From: Aureispira sp. CCB-E | Lineage (GTDB): Bacteria; Bacteroidota; Bacteroidia; Chitinophagales; Saprospiraceae | NCBI RefSeq assembly: GCF_031326345.1 | Contig: NZ_CP133671.1 | Coordinates: forward strand, 5,967,001-6,031,000 | DNA: 64,000 bases | Reading direction: 5' to 3' | In this document: piece by piece, positions 45,970 through 55,417 of the stretch | Layout of the letters: each line of letters starts with the position of its first letter | Position numbering within the stretch: the first letter of the stretch is position 1 | Position numbers and translations under genes: made by a program | The notes under the pieces: generated by a model | Told to the model about the DNA's origin: nothing | The model's input: the letters and a program-made list of their open reading frames with translations, nothing else | Database searches by the model: none

Positions 45970-48693
45970 ATGCCTCGTAAAAGTAGAAGTTCTAACATCA
46001 ACAATAATAGTAATAAATACAAAAATAAAAAGGCAAAAAAAATCAAGGCTTCCAAAAAACTTAATGAACAAGATTTGCTTTGGAAAACTGAACTTGAAAA
46101 AATAATTCTAAGTTGCCAAACACATACTATTTTTAACAAGCATATTTTAGACCCTTATAAGGGCAATTTCGAAACCCCTGATAAGGATTATAGAGATCGT
46201 TTTCAAACACATTATGAAACAATCCGACGAGAATGCTATGCTCCTAAAAAAGTCTCTACTAAACTAAACCGTAGACTAGATGAGTTAAAAATGGCTTACA
46301 ATATGGCTTTGCTTGAACGCAGAAAAGCCTTTACCGCTATCGATTCAACGCTCTCTATTATTGCTTTTAAGCATACCATGACAGAGTTGCTAGAACAATT
46401 CAAGGCACTGACAGGAATCGAAGATGCTAACCTTTTAAAGATATACCGCAAACTTCTAGTTAAAAGAATAAAGCAACTAGGGTATACTACCAAGCCTGAA
46501 CCTAAAGAAAAAGTTATCGAGACAGTTGAGGTTATTGACGATCTTCCTGAAGATGAACCAACCGATGAATTGGATGACAATGTTCAAGAAAACACAATTG
46601 ATACTAAAGAACTTGAATTGCTCCTAAAGAAACGTCTGGAGGAGGAAAAACAAAAAAGAATTGTTCGTATACAGCGTCAAAAAGAGTGGTTGGTTGGTTA
46701 CAGAAATCATTTAATTGCATCTATCAATGATACGTTGGTAGATTTATTCAAAGGAGGATTGCAAAGTGAATTGGAGTATACTGCTTATGTCAAAGGACAG
46801 GTGACAGCTAATGAGCTTGACGCTTTGTTGGCTTCCGAAAAGCTTTTGGAAAAATACTTAACTGCTGCCCAAGAACGTACCATAACCTACACCCAAAGCT
46901 TGGAATATGGAAAAACTTGTGTTAGTCCTAAAATGTTATTTGACAATGTAGATAACCTAAGCACTAAAGATAAGGATAAAGGCACTCAAAAGGCGGTCGT
47001 ACAAGCCATCAAAAATATTGCTTTTGATCTTGATAATTTAAAGTCATTGTTGAAGTCTAAACAATACGAAGATTATCCCTTAGAGCAAGAAGCCTTGGAT
47101 ACGCTTAGCCCAATTAGTTGGAATGACATCACGATGCCTCAAACAGCCTTGGTTCCTGATTCAATTATGACTTCGCCCGATACAACAGGGGCTAAAAAAG
47201 AGAAAGCAGAGACGATGGAGGCGTTCAAGCCTAATAAGATTGAGTTTATGAATCATTTGCATCTCAACAAGTTTTTATTGGATTTTCCAACGGCAATGAT
47301 AACAGTAGGCTCCTCCCCTGATTTTCGCAAGAAATACGAAGATGCTTGGTACAAGTATTTTATCAACGATGGGCGTATGAAAAAAACCGTGGATCGCTTG
47401 ATTTTAAATATTAAAAGTGCCAAAAAGAAATTAAAAAATGATGCCTTAATTACTGAAATAGAAAAGCAAACCGATGCGCTAGTAGAGTTGTTTCAAGTTA
47501 CTTATGGTATTAATATTTTGGAATCAGGAATTCATGTAGAATGCCAAAAATTACTCAATTCTTGGATAAACGTTATTGGAAAGGAAAGATGGTCTAAAAC
47601 AAAATATGCTTTAGATTACTATGATAAATTTGACTTTTTTGCTGGTTCAACAGCTTTGGCAAAAGACTTAGCTGGTCTAAAAAATGCAGCCAAAATGCTC
47701 AAAGCTGAAAATAACTACTTGGGAGACTTTAAAGATATGGTAGATTGGGGCAGTTTGAACAGTAGCCTTTCTAATTTTTGCACAGCATCAGGCGTCCTTG
47801 CTCAAGCAGTGGATATGGGAAAAGATACCTACGAAGCTTATGAAGCCATCAAATCTGGGGATGCTCCTTGGTACAAAAAGGTTCCTTTGGTCAACGGATT
47901 TATTACCTTAGTTCAAGAAATTCGAGACGCTTGGGATGCTAGAAAAAGGTATAAAAAAATCATCAATGACCTTGAAATAAAATTGAACCCTGTTAGCAAT
48001 TCTGTTTTACATGAACAACGCCTCCTTTCGGAAGGAAATGGAAGCCAGCAAACATTATTAAAGTTTCAACAACAGAAGGAAACATTGCTAACAAGAATTC
48101 ACAACTATAGCCGTGCTGCAAAAAAAATGATCCGTCTTTTCTTTAATAAGATTATTGATTTTTGTGCTAAGGTACTCAACTACTTGTCTTGGGTATTGAC
48201 CTTGATTCCTATTGGTGTCACACAGGCTGTTGCTAGTGCTATCGGAGCGATTAATGGGCTCATGGGCTTCTGTCAAAAAACTCGTATGCTGGCGAATAAT
48301 CTTTGGAAAAGAATGAGAGGTACACTAGGCAAATCAAGAACAGAAGCGGCTCAAAATATTGTTGGAGACATTTACAATACTACTGTTGATGATGTTAGTA
48401 CTTTACTAAAGGATGAGGCGTATGAAACCTTAGATAAATGTGGCATTTTGGAGAATAAGGTGGTCAAAGAATTGCTAACCACACAAAAAGAAGCCAATCC
48501 TCAATTTAGAAGCAAAGATGAAACGCCTAATATTCCGCCTCTTTTAGAACATCCTATGCCATGGGGGGATATGGGTAAATTTAAAGCTTGTATGAATTAT
48601 TTAATTGGAAACCAGGATTTGGATACCGCTAGGTTTCTAACAGTAAGAGCTTATATGCAAGAACATTTAAAACAAGCGTTGAAGTCAAATTAG
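45970..48693 (+). CDS. uncharacterised large Lys-rich protein with C-terminal hydrophobic segment
   Basis: 907 residues from the ATG at 45970; an ATG at 45919 in the same frame would add 17 residues and cannot be ruled out. The N-terminus is a low-complexity Asn/Lys stretch (NNNSNKYKNKKAKKIK). Long helical and coiled regions follow, with an acidic patch near residue 190 (DDLPEDEPTDELDDN). Around residues 740-775 a hydrophobic stretch (LSWVLTLIPIGVTQAVASAIG) could insert into a membrane. It has no signal peptide and no recognised catalytic motif. With the two preceding genes it may form an injected-effector or structural system. Function is unknown. Confidence 0.6.
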   Translation: MPRKSRSSNINNNSNKYKNKKAKKIKASKKLNEQDLLWKTELEKIILSCQTHTIFNKHILDPYKGNFETPDKDYRDRFQTHYETIRRECYAPKKVSTKLNRRLDELKMAYNMALLERRKAFTAIDSTLSIIAFKHTMTELLEQFKALTGIEDANLLKIYRKLLVKRIKQLGYTTKPEPKEKVIETVEVIDDLPEDEPTDELDDNVQENTIDTKELELLLKKRLEEEKQKRIVRIQRQKEWLVGYRNHLIASINDTLVDLFKGGLQSELEYTAYVKGQVTANELDALLASEKLLEKYLTAAQERTITYTQSLEYGKTCVSPKMLFDNVDNLSTKDKDKGTQKAVVQAIKNIAFDLDNLKSLLKSKQYEDYPLEQEALDTLSPISWNDITMPQTALVPDSIMTSPDTTGAKKEKAETMEAFKPNKIEFMNHLHLNKFLLDFPTAMITVGSSPDFRKKYEDAWYKYFINDGRMKKTVDRLILNIKSAKKKLKNDALITEIEKQTDALVELFQVTYGINILESGIHVECQKLLNSWINVIGKERWSKTKYALDYYDKFDFFAGSTALAKDLAGLKNAAKMLKAENNYLGDFKDMVDWGSLNSSLSNFCTASGVLAQAVDMGKDTYEAYEAIKSGDAPWYKKVPLVNGFITLVQEIRDAWDARKRYKKIINDLEIKLNPVSNSVLHEQRLLSEGNGSQQTLLKFQQQKETLLTRIHNYSRAAKKMIRLFFNKIIDFCAKVLNYLSWVLTLIPIGVTQAVASAIGAINGLMGFCQKTRMLANNLWKRMRGTLGKSRTEAAQNIVGDIYNTTVDDVSTLLKDEAYETLDKCGILENKVVKELLTTQKEANPQFRSKDETPNIPPLLEHPMPWGDMGKFKACMNYLIGNQDLDTARFLTVRAYMQEHLKQALKSN

Positions 48694-48728
48694 TACTATA
48701 CTTTTTCAATCCTTTCAAATGACATGTT

Positions 48729-48757
48729 GCCTCCAAGAGCGCTCAGCTTTTGGAGGC
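48729..48757. terminator. bidirectional terminator-like hairpin
   Basis: The stem GCCTCCAAGAGC/GCTTTTGGAGGC has 12 pairs (one G-T) with a 5-nt loop. It lies between the convergent Lys-rich protein gene and the MORN-like gene. T-runs are weak on both sides. Confidence 0.55.
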
Positions 48758-48765
48758 GTTTGTAT

Positions 48766-49833
48766 CTATGGCAAGACCTTTCCATCTCTTAAAATTTCTT
48801 TAGTTTTGGATAAAACATCATTTTCATAATACAAATGCCGTTCGTGGTATTTTTTGTCTTTCCGATAATAGCCCTCGACTCTCAAATGTACGTTTTCAGC
48901 TCCTCTAATTACTTGGGTTTCCCAGTATTCGCCTTCTAGAGCATCGTCCTTAAATTGATAATAACTAATACATCTCCCCTGTTCGTCAAAGCGTTGCTCA
49001 ATGCCATTGCGCCAACCATTCTGATACCAGACTTGTTTAGCAATAATTCGATGCTTATAATAAAATGACTCTGTCAATGTATCCTCTCCAACAGTATAGG
49101 TCAATTTATTTTTATGCATTCCTGTTTGATTACTATCCAACCTCAACAGTTGATAAGTACCTGTTTTTTGATAATAAGCTCCTGAAACTATCTGGCTCAA
49201 AATAGCATAAGTATCGTCAATAGTATGGTAATAATAAATCCATTGTCCTGTTTCCTCGCCGTGCTGATAACTTCCTTTTATTTGCAATTCCCCACTTTTA
49301 GCATAGTACTTCCACTCTCCTACAGGCAAACCATTTTCTAGCTTTCCTTCTGCCCATTTTCTTCCCGCAGTATCGTACTCGACCAAATATCCAGTGTGTT
49401 CAACTGGAATTGTCCACAAAAATGCGTGTAAATGCATTGCTTCTTTATTCTTTAAGGAGAAGCCATTTTCACATATCAAAAAATCATACCCCTTCTTTGC
49501 GTTAGCGTAAATTAGATAAGTCTCTCCAAGCTCAAAGTCACGATACAGTCCAGGCATTACGCCAATAATCAACTGTTCTTTGACGGTTGTATTTTTTAGA
49601 TTTTTAGTCACTTCTACTTTTATAAAAATACTCCGAATCCCTGTCTCTTTATAGACAAAAGAAAAGTTGCGTTGTTTTAATTTCCCAACCTTTAGTATTT
49701 TTCCTTCAAATATTTTTTGAGCATGGTTATAGTGATTGGAAACAGAGTGGTGTTCACTTGTGTTACAAGCAAGTAAGGATTCTCCTGTACTTAATAACAA
49801 CAACACGATAAAGAGGTAATTATGTATTTTCAT
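48766..49833 (-). CDS. lipoprotein with MORN-like repeats
   Basis: 355 residues from the ATG at 49831-49833. A signal with possible lipobox (GESLLAC) leads into an N-terminal domain (about 20-135) that resembles NTR/TIMP-like secreted domains, with FEGKILKVGKL, a YLIYANAKKG strand and a paired Cys in LICENGFSL. The second half contains MORN-2-type repeats (EGKLENGLPVGEWKYYAKSG, IKGSYQHGEETGQWIYYYH, QVWYQNGWRNGIEQRFDEQG). Such proteins are common in Bacteroidota envelopes; the role is unknown. It is a single gene. Confidence 0.65.
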   Translation of the reverse strand: MKIHNYLFIVLLLLSTGESLLACNTSEHHSVSNHYNHAQKIFEGKILKVGKLKQRNFSFVYKETGIRSIFIKVEVTKNLKNTTVKEQLIIGVMPGLYRDFELGETYLIYANAKKGYDFLICENGFSLKNKEAMHLHAFLWTIPVEHTGYLVEYDTAGRKWAEGKLENGLPVGEWKYYAKSGELQIKGSYQHGEETGQWIYYYHTIDDTYAILSQIVSGAYYQKTGTYQLLRLDSNQTGMHKNKLTYTVGEDTLTESFYYKHRIIAKQVWYQNGWRNGIEQRFDEQGRCISYYQFKDDALEGEYWETQVIRGAENVHLRVEGYYRKDKKYHERHLYYENDVLSKTKEILRDGKVLP

Positions 49834-50264
49834 AAAAATAGAGATACAATGCTTATACACGATAACAAAAGTGGTTCAATTCCTTTATAAGTCATATAAA
49901 ATAGGTTGTTATACTTTCAACTAAAAACGAAGGGGGACATCAACTTGGTATATGTCCAAATTTGCAAGAACATTCGTAATTTTTGGTTTTGCTTTTAGAC
50001 TCAAAAAAGCGCCTCTAATTTACGCATCCAAAGTCAAGATTCCTTAATTTTGTATTGAAGTTGTTTAACAATAGTTAGCTGCGCTGCTACTAAAATCCAA
50101 CGCAAAGCAAAGTAACGTAAAAATTGATTGTATAGTTGATGATTACTTAATTTTAAACCACTTCACTGTTAATCATAGGATTGAATTCCCAAAGATCATG
50201 TATTTTTTAAATGAATACTTCGCCGTTTTTTGCACGAAGTACTATAAATTAGAACAAGCACATA
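49834..50264. other. spacer with dispersed-repeat fragments
   Basis: No gene. CAATAGTTAGCTGCGCTGCT at 50069-50088 and GCACGAAGTACTATAAATT at 50231-50249 are short family modules. The latter lies 16 bp before the downstream lipoprotein start. Confidence 0.5.
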
Positions 50265-51050
50265 ATGAGAATTAACGTTTGGTTTATCTTACTTTTTATT
50301 GTATTGGGTCATTCTTTTTTGAGTTGTTCCAAAGAATCAAAACAATTCAATGATTGGCACCGCATGAACTTAAAAGGACAAATACAACAAATTGACGAAG
50401 TCAAATACCCTACTTTTAGAGATTTACAATTAAAACAAAATGGCAAAAAAAGTTTCATTCGCTTTACCCCCAAAGGGCTGATTAACAAATCAGCTATTTA
50501 CATGGGTCCCAACGATATTTTGTGGATGAAATACAGCTATAAAGGTGATTCTGTTTGGATTGATGAAGTAAGAGAACTCTACAGCAAGCACGAACAACCC
50601 CAAGCTTACTGGCTCTATAAATTAGCTCCCAACGGCATCCAGAAATCCATCACTTCTATACTTATTGATAGCTCTATTAATTTTCATATTGATTTAGAAA
50701 CCAACACTGCTGGAAATACAACAGAAATCGTTTACAGCCAACAAAAACATCCAACGCATGTCCCTTGCAAAATTCAAAAGGTTTATGATGATAATGGGCA
50801 CATCCAAGAAGAATTTAGTTACCATTATAATAATATTTTAGAAAAATGCCACGAAACACCAACGCATTCTACCTTTAAAGTCAATGAACATGGTGATATT
50901 ATTCGGGAAAAAATGGTCACCTACGAGGGTAGAAAACGAACGTATGCTTATCATTACGAATACGACTCTATCGGCAATTGGATACAGCGCATTCACTATA
51001 CAGGAAATGATGTAGGGGAAGTTATCACTAGATCATATACTTATTATTAG
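50265..51050 (+). CDS. uncharacterised lipoprotein with YD-like repeat motifs
   Basis: 261 residues. A signal peptide with lipobox FLSC (Cys21) is followed by a predicted all-beta protein. Near the end, YHYEYDSIGNWIQRIHY is a YD-repeat-like motif, and similar short pieces (KVYDDNGHIQEEFSYHY, KVNEHGDIIREKMVTY) occur before it. This indicates RHS/YD-type beta-hairpin repeats. It is not an RHS toxin: it is short and has no C-terminal toxin domain. Function is unknown. Confidence 0.65.
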   Translation: MRINVWFILLFIVLGHSFLSCSKESKQFNDWHRMNLKGQIQQIDEVKYPTFRDLQLKQNGKKSFIRFTPKGLINKSAIYMGPNDILWMKYSYKGDSVWIDEVRELYSKHEQPQAYWLYKLAPNGIQKSITSILIDSSINFHIDLETNTAGNTTEIVYSQQKHPTHVPCKIQKVYDDNGHIQEEFSYHYNNILEKCHETPTHSTFKVNEHGDIIREKMVTYEGRKRTYAYHYEYDSIGNWIQRIHYTGNDVGEVITRSYTYY

Positions 51051-51054
51051 TAAT

Positions 51055-51185
51055 ACTGCATAGATTACTTCGTGAGCACTGCGCTTTTAGTTAGCTGCGC
51101 TGCTGCTGCTTGGTGTTTTATGAGGCCGCTTTGTTACTCCCTTTGGTCGTGAACTCGCTGTGCTCAGTTCGCTATATCCCCGCTT
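51055..51185. repeat. dispersed composite intergenic repeat
   Basis: GATTACTTCGTGAGCACTGC, GCGCTTTTAGTTAGCTGCGC and CTCCCTTTGGTCGTGAACTC, each in the family order, lie between the convergent lipoprotein and hemF genes. Confidence 0.65.
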
Positions 51186-51212
51186 ACTCAAAACAATTGA
51201 ACATCAATTGTC

Positions 51213-52145
51213 TTAATGCGCCGTTTCAAGTAATTTATCAACCCAGTTTATATCTTTTTTAAGCAAATTTAACGTCTGTGCTTCTGGGGAATTAGGAGTA
51301 GGTTCATAACTGTATGCCCAATCTGCTTGAGGAGGCAAGCTCATCAAAATAGATTCCGTGCGTCCATTTGTTTCTAGACCAAATTTGGTTCCTCGATCCC
51401 AAACCAAGTTAAACTCAACGTAACGACCTCTACGCAATCGTTGCCAATCTAATTCATTTTGACCATAAGATAAATTTCTAGTTGCCTGCACTTGATGGCT
51501 ATATAAATCTACAAAGGCTGCTCCGACAGCCTGTACAAATGCCCAACGATCAGCTTTCGTATGCTCATCCGTAGCTTTGAGGCGATCAAAAAAGATTCCT
51601 CCAATACCACGCGTCTCCTCTCGATGCTTGATAAAGAAATAGTCGTCTGCCCATTGCTTAAAAGCAGGATAATAACTAGCGTCATGCGCATCACAAACGG
51701 TTTTTAATTGCTGATGAAAAGCTCCAGCTAATTTTTCATCGACATAATGTGGCGTCAAATCAATACCGCCTCCAAACCACCATGTTCCATCACTCATTTC
51801 AAAGTAACGCACATTCATGTGAATAATAGGAGTACGAGGAGAACGAGGATGTAAGACGATTGATACCCCTGTTGCATAAAATGTAATCGGCTCAGAAGTA
51901 TTGGCATCTACTTTTAATACTTTCAACAACTGGGCAGGCATATTACCTTCTACTGCCGAAAAATTAACACCTCCTTTTTCAATAACAGCACCTTCAGACA
52001 AGACACGCGTCCTTCCGCCACCACCTTCTGGGCGTTCCCATAAATCTTGCTTAAATTGCCCCTTGCCATCTAAGGTTTCTAACCCTTGGCAAATGCTATC
52101 CTGTAATCCTTGAAACCAATTGGTAATTTCTTCTTTATTTGGCAT
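51213..52145 (-). CDS. hemF: oxygen-dependent coproporphyrinogen III oxidase
   Basis: 310 residues, the usual length. Conserved blocks are FYATGVSIVLHPRSPRTPI, YFEMSDGTWWFGGGIDLTPHY, HREETRGIGGIFFDRL and FNLVWDRGTKFGLETNGRTE. They cover the substrate-binding and catalytic regions of HemF, with the conserved His and Asp residues in place. It converts coproporphyrinogen III to protoporphyrinogen IX using O2 in haem synthesis. It is cytoplasmic and a single gene, with a repeat-filled 538-bp region upstream. Confidence 0.97.
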   Translation of the reverse strand: MPNKEEITNWFQGLQDSICQGLETLDGKGQFKQDLWERPEGGGGRTRVLSEGAVIEKGGVNFSAVEGNMPAQLLKVLKVDANTSEPITFYATGVSIVLHPRSPRTPIIHMNVRYFEMSDGTWWFGGGIDLTPHYVDEKLAGAFHQQLKTVCDAHDASYYPAFKQWADDYFFIKHREETRGIGGIFFDRLKATDEHTKADRWAFVQAVGAAFVDLYSHQVQATRNLSYGQNELDWQRLRRGRYVEFNLVWDRGTKFGLETNGRTESILMSLPPQADWAYSYEPTPNSPEAQTLNLLKKDINWVDKLLETAH

Positions 52146-52683
52146 ACAACTTTGTATTTTTAGAACTCATAAGTAATTGGACAAAAAAAGTTTACCGACA
52201 AAACGTAGACTTATTTTTTAATGCTATCTTAATCCAATAGTTCGTTGAAACCACGCAGTAGCAGCGCAGCTAAACTTTATCAGTTTGATAATCAGCAAGT
52301 TGCACTTTTATTGCGTTTTGTGTTAAAATTTTGATTATCAACTGCGCAGCACTCACGAAGTACCACGAAGTAGCAGCGAAGCTAAACTAATATAAATGTG
52401 CTTTTTTATCTTTTTGGTAAAAAAGTAAAAAACTAAGCTTGCGCCCTCATGAGCGTAGCGAACTACCACGAAGTAGCACCGTAGGTAATCAACGAACTAC
52501 TATTAATCATTATTTTGTGGAAACTACGAAGTAACAGCGCAGCTAAGTACTATTAATAATAACATCCCATTACAAGCAAAAGTACAAAAGCAAATCTTAG
52601 TATCTATCAAAAGATGGTAAAAATATAGTTTTATTGCCCAATATCGCTCTTAATTTTATCACACCTTTTTAACATGTCTCAAA
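52146..52683. repeat. 538-bp intergenic region with a long composite dispersed repeat
   Basis: From about 52235 to 52555 lie GTTCGTTGAAACCACGCAGT, AGTAGCAGCGCAGCTAAAC, AACTGCGCAGCACTCACGAA, a GTGCTTTTTTATCTTTTTGG and AAAAACTAAGCTTGCGCCCT hairpin block, and ACCACGAAGTAGCACCGTAG ending in ATCAACGAACTAC. A second short module (GTAACAGCGCAGCTAAGTAC) follows. It is the same orientation as the 56.1 kb copy. Promoters for hemF and the downstream pair must lie at its edges. Confidence 0.75.
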
Positions 52684-53064
52684 ATGAACTTAGATGCTTT
52701 ACTCCCCAATGCACCAGTACCACCACCCAATCTTATCTATTCTTATGCCGATGGTTCTGGTAATATTTATTATATTACAAAAGAGTTTATCCAATATAAG
52801 CCAGTAATTCCTATCCAAAGTTCTAGTGGAGTTTATTGCGGTGGCAAAGCTGCTCAAAAATTACTCAATATTGAACAATTTACTCAAATAAAGGTTCTAA
52901 TACAGCAAGTTCGAAAGAACCACTCAGATTTTATCTCTAATCGGGTAAAGGGTTCGGGACACCTGAAACTGCACCTTGAAAACGAGGTTTATCTTTTAGG
53001 ATATCAGACCCACTCTCAACAAAAATTAGAAACGGCTTTTAAAGCCATATTTGCAACTGCCTAA
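52684..53064 (+). CDS. uncharacterised small protein upstream of the HExxH protein
   Basis: 126 residues, Tyr- and Pro-rich N-terminus (APVPPPNLIYSYADGSGNIYYI), then an alpha/beta part with YCGGKAAQKLLN and GSGHLKLHLENEVYLLGYQT. No signal peptide. It is followed after 3 bp by the HExxH protein gene, so the two are almost certainly co-translated. The family is not recognised. Confidence 0.7.
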   Translation: MNLDALLPNAPVPPPNLIYSYADGSGNIYYITKEFIQYKPVIPIQSSSGVYCGGKAAQKLLNIEQFTQIKVLIQQVRKNHSDFISNRVKGSGHLKLHLENEVYLLGYQTHSQQKLETAFKAIFATA

Positions 53065-53067
53065 TAC

Positions 53068-53784
53068 ATGAATATAGGACAACGGTTATATCATTTTATT
53101 GTTCCTTCTTCTTTTGAATTAATGCCAAAAGACCGTCGACTTTTAGAACAAATGTATCCTAAAATTGACTGGTCCTTAGTCAATTGCTACTGTCAAATGC
53201 CTTGGTTTATGCACCATACCTTTGCCATTGGTACAGCACTACCTAGTACTTACGATCGAAAAAAAGTACACATTTACATTCGAGACATAGAAACCATGTC
53301 TGTCAATCAACGTTTAGCGATTCTAGTACACGAAGCTTATCATGTTCAACAATACTATGAGTTGTCTAGTATGGGGAAAGCCAATAGAGGTTTTGACTGG
53401 GGGTATAATAGGAGATTTATGCGCTATTATATTGGATGGTATTTAGAAGGCTTGTACAAAGCCTTTTGGAAAGACAAAAAGCGATGGTCGGAAGCTACTA
53501 ATATTGCTTATCGTCAGCATCCTATGGAAATTCCTGCCTATCAACAAGAACATATTTTCAAACAATACATCAATCATTACCGAGGGCATTCTGTACCTAA
53601 TTTTTTCAAGCAAGTTCCAGAATTGATTTGTCTACAAACACCCCTTCCTAAAGCTCCTTCGCTATTTTTTCATGTTTTGGGTATTATCTTTACTGTCTTA
53701 ATAACCTTTTCAAAACCGCTTATCGAGCTCATTCACTGGCCTTTTATTATATTGTTAGGGGGTCGATCTAAACCTAAAAATTAG
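53068..53784 (+). CDS. membrane protein with HExxH metallopeptidase-like motif
   Basis: 238 residues. HEAYH at positions 88-92 (AILVHEAYHVQQ) fits the zincin HExxH signature, with QQ after it as in DUF4157-type proteins. A possible third ligand is in the EIPAYQQE segment. The C-terminal 40 residues form one or two membrane helices (LFFHVLGIIFTVLITF and WPFIILLGG). It has no signal peptide at the N-terminus, so the domain probably faces the cytoplasm. A membrane-bound protease is likely but not proven. Its last 4 bp overlap the convergent potassium-channel gene. Confidence 0.65.
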   Translation: MNIGQRLYHFIVPSSFELMPKDRRLLEQMYPKIDWSLVNCYCQMPWFMHHTFAIGTALPSTYDRKKVHIYIRDIETMSVNQRLAILVHEAYHVQQYYELSSMGKANRGFDWGYNRRFMRYYIGWYLEGLYKAFWKDKKRWSEATNIAYRQHPMEIPAYQQEHIFKQYINHYRGHSVPNFFKQVPELICLQTPLPKAPSLFFHVLGIIFTVLITFSKPLIELIHWPFIILLGGRSKPKN

Positions 53785-54755
53785 TTATTAGTGAAGGAAT
53801 TCAACTTATCCACTTCCAAAACCGTATCCCCTTCCTCATTAAAATAAAAAGCAGGATCAAATTTAGCATTCCAAATTAGCTCATTGTACTTATAAGATGT
53901 ATGCGTGCGAATGGTGCTAGCAAAAGTATCATCATACCCCTCCAAAACGACTATAATCTCTAAATCTACATTCTCTACGCCATGCTTAATGCATTCTGCC
54001 AAAGGGCTATCTTCTGTTATGGGATGAACAACCGTCCAACTTAAAGGCAACATACTCAGCTCAGAACGCTCCAAATCCAAAGGGCGATACCTCCTATTAA
54101 TCTTGCCATTCCTGTCCCGACTCAACCAAGCTGCAATAACCTCTATTTGTAAATTCGTCAGCATATTTCTACGACGATTTGCCAAGCGAAACATCAAACC
54201 TTTGCCCTCTTCATACCCCCCAATAATAGCGTTTTCGCTGAATATAATACTAGCCGTTGGTTTAGAGAAACGAGCAAACAAAAGACCTGTTCCCAATGCA
54301 AAAGACATTAAGCCTGTCAACGCTCCCATTGCAGCAATCAAGTTAGCCCCAAATCCTATAGGACTAACACTTCCATAGCCTACTGTGGTAAGCGTTTGGA
54401 CACTAAAAAAAAATGCTGTCCAAAAAGGCGTTAAGTGGTCTCCTTCTGCTCCTGATAAATAATCTACTCCATTCAACAAATACAAACCCGCAAACAGACA
54501 GTTGATAACAAAATAAAACAACAACGTAGTACAAGCAAAACTTGTCCAGCTCATAGATACCAAAAATTGATAGATATGAAAATCTTTGAGAAAAGAAGCA
54601 TTTCGAATCACATTAAAACTGCCATCTTTATTAACAAATCGCTTCCGATTTTTGACTGCATAACTACTGAACCCCAAATCGTGAAATGCTTCATTTTCAT
54701 CTTTCGGTGCTGGATTTCCTCTATCTCGTTTTGAGAAATAATGTCGTTTTGCCAT
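53781..54755 (-). CDS. KirBac-type inward-rectifier potassium channel
   Basis: 324 residues. TM1 spans about 67-92, the pore helix and selectivity filter TLTTVGYGSVSP are at 121-132 (TVGYG 124-128), and TM2 spans about 137-162. The C-terminal half is the cytoplasmic Kir domain of beta-strands, with MFRLANRRRNMLTNLQIEV, LSWTVVHPITEDSPL and VVLEGYDDTFASTIRTHTSY. The N-terminal slide helix region precedes TM1. Order and length match KirBac channels. It conducts K+ across the inner membrane. Confidence 0.93.
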   Translation of the reverse strand: MAKRHYFSKRDRGNPAPKDENEAFHDLGFSSYAVKNRKRFVNKDGSFNVIRNASFLKDFHIYQFLVSMSWTSFACTTLLFYFVINCLFAGLYLLNGVDYLSGAEGDHLTPFWTAFFFSVQTLTTVGYGSVSPIGFGANLIAAMGALTGLMSFALGTGLLFARFSKPTASIIFSENAIIGGYEEGKGLMFRLANRRRNMLTNLQIEVIAAWLSRDRNGKINRRYRPLDLERSELSMLPLSWTVVHPITEDSPLAECIKHGVENVDLEIIVVLEGYDDTFASTIRTHTSYKYNELIWNAKFDPAFYFNEEGDTVLEVDKLNSFTNN

Positions 54756-54764
54756 AATACACTT

Positions 54765-55355
54765 TTATGTCCCTACATCCGCTTTTATATACAAACGCGT
54801 ATTCGCAGGATCTGTATTTGCTGTCAATGTAACCGATTTATGTTGTTTGCCTTTTTTTCCTTTTGAGTTGAAGGTAACTTGAATTTCACCACTAGCTCCA
54901 GGGGCAATTGCTTCTCTTGGCCATTTAGGTACGGTACATCCACAACTTCCTTTAGCATTGCTAATCAACAAAGGTTTGTTCCCTGTGTTTTTAAATTTGA
55001 AGGTATAAGAAACAGAAGCGCCATCCTTTAACGTTCCAAAGTCATGAATAGTTTTTTCAAATTCCATCGTAGTTGCATTGGGGTCGACTTGACTAGTGCT
55101 TCCTCCATTCCAATTTTGTGGTCGTGCACCTCCTCCCCCAGGGCGGGCATCTTGCCCAGGCTTGGGCAAACTATTGATTAATACACGCACTTGCGACTTC
55201 ATCACCTCCATATCTTTTTTCAAAGCAGCATTTTCGTCTTCCAAAGCAGCAATACGAGCTTCCATTTTTTCTTTGCTTAATTTTTGGGTTGCTCCACAGC
55301 TAGTCAATAAAGCAAAACAGCTTATAATTAATAGCTTATAAATTAGTTGTTGCAT
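54765..55355 (-). CDS. DUF1573 lipoprotein with coiled-coil stem
   Basis: 196 residues. Lipobox LLTSC (Cys20), then a short coiled coil (25-70, KMEARIAALEDENAALKKDM). A Pro/Gly/Arg-rich linker and a DUF1573 beta-sandwich (about 98-196) follow, with KTIHDFGTLKDGASVSYTFKFKN and the SCGCTVPKWP motif. DUF1573 is a common Bacteroidota envelope domain of unknown role, related to Ig-like ASPM/SPD-2 folds. It ends 9 bp before the KirBac start, so the two genes probably form an operon. Confidence 0.85.
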   Translation of the reverse strand: MQQLIYKLLIISCFALLTSCGATQKLSKEKMEARIAALEDENAALKKDMEVMKSQVRVLINSLPKPGQDARPGGGGARPQNWNGGSTSQVDPNATTMEFEKTIHDFGTLKDGASVSYTFKFKNTGNKPLLISNAKGSCGCTVPKWPREAIAPGASGEIQVTFNSKGKKGKQHKSVTLTANTDPANTRLYIKADVGT

Positions 55356-55417
55356 ATTTAATTTTTTAAGTTTGATTTTTTTAATTTATTCCCTAACAGG
55401 CAACGTTTTTGATGCCA

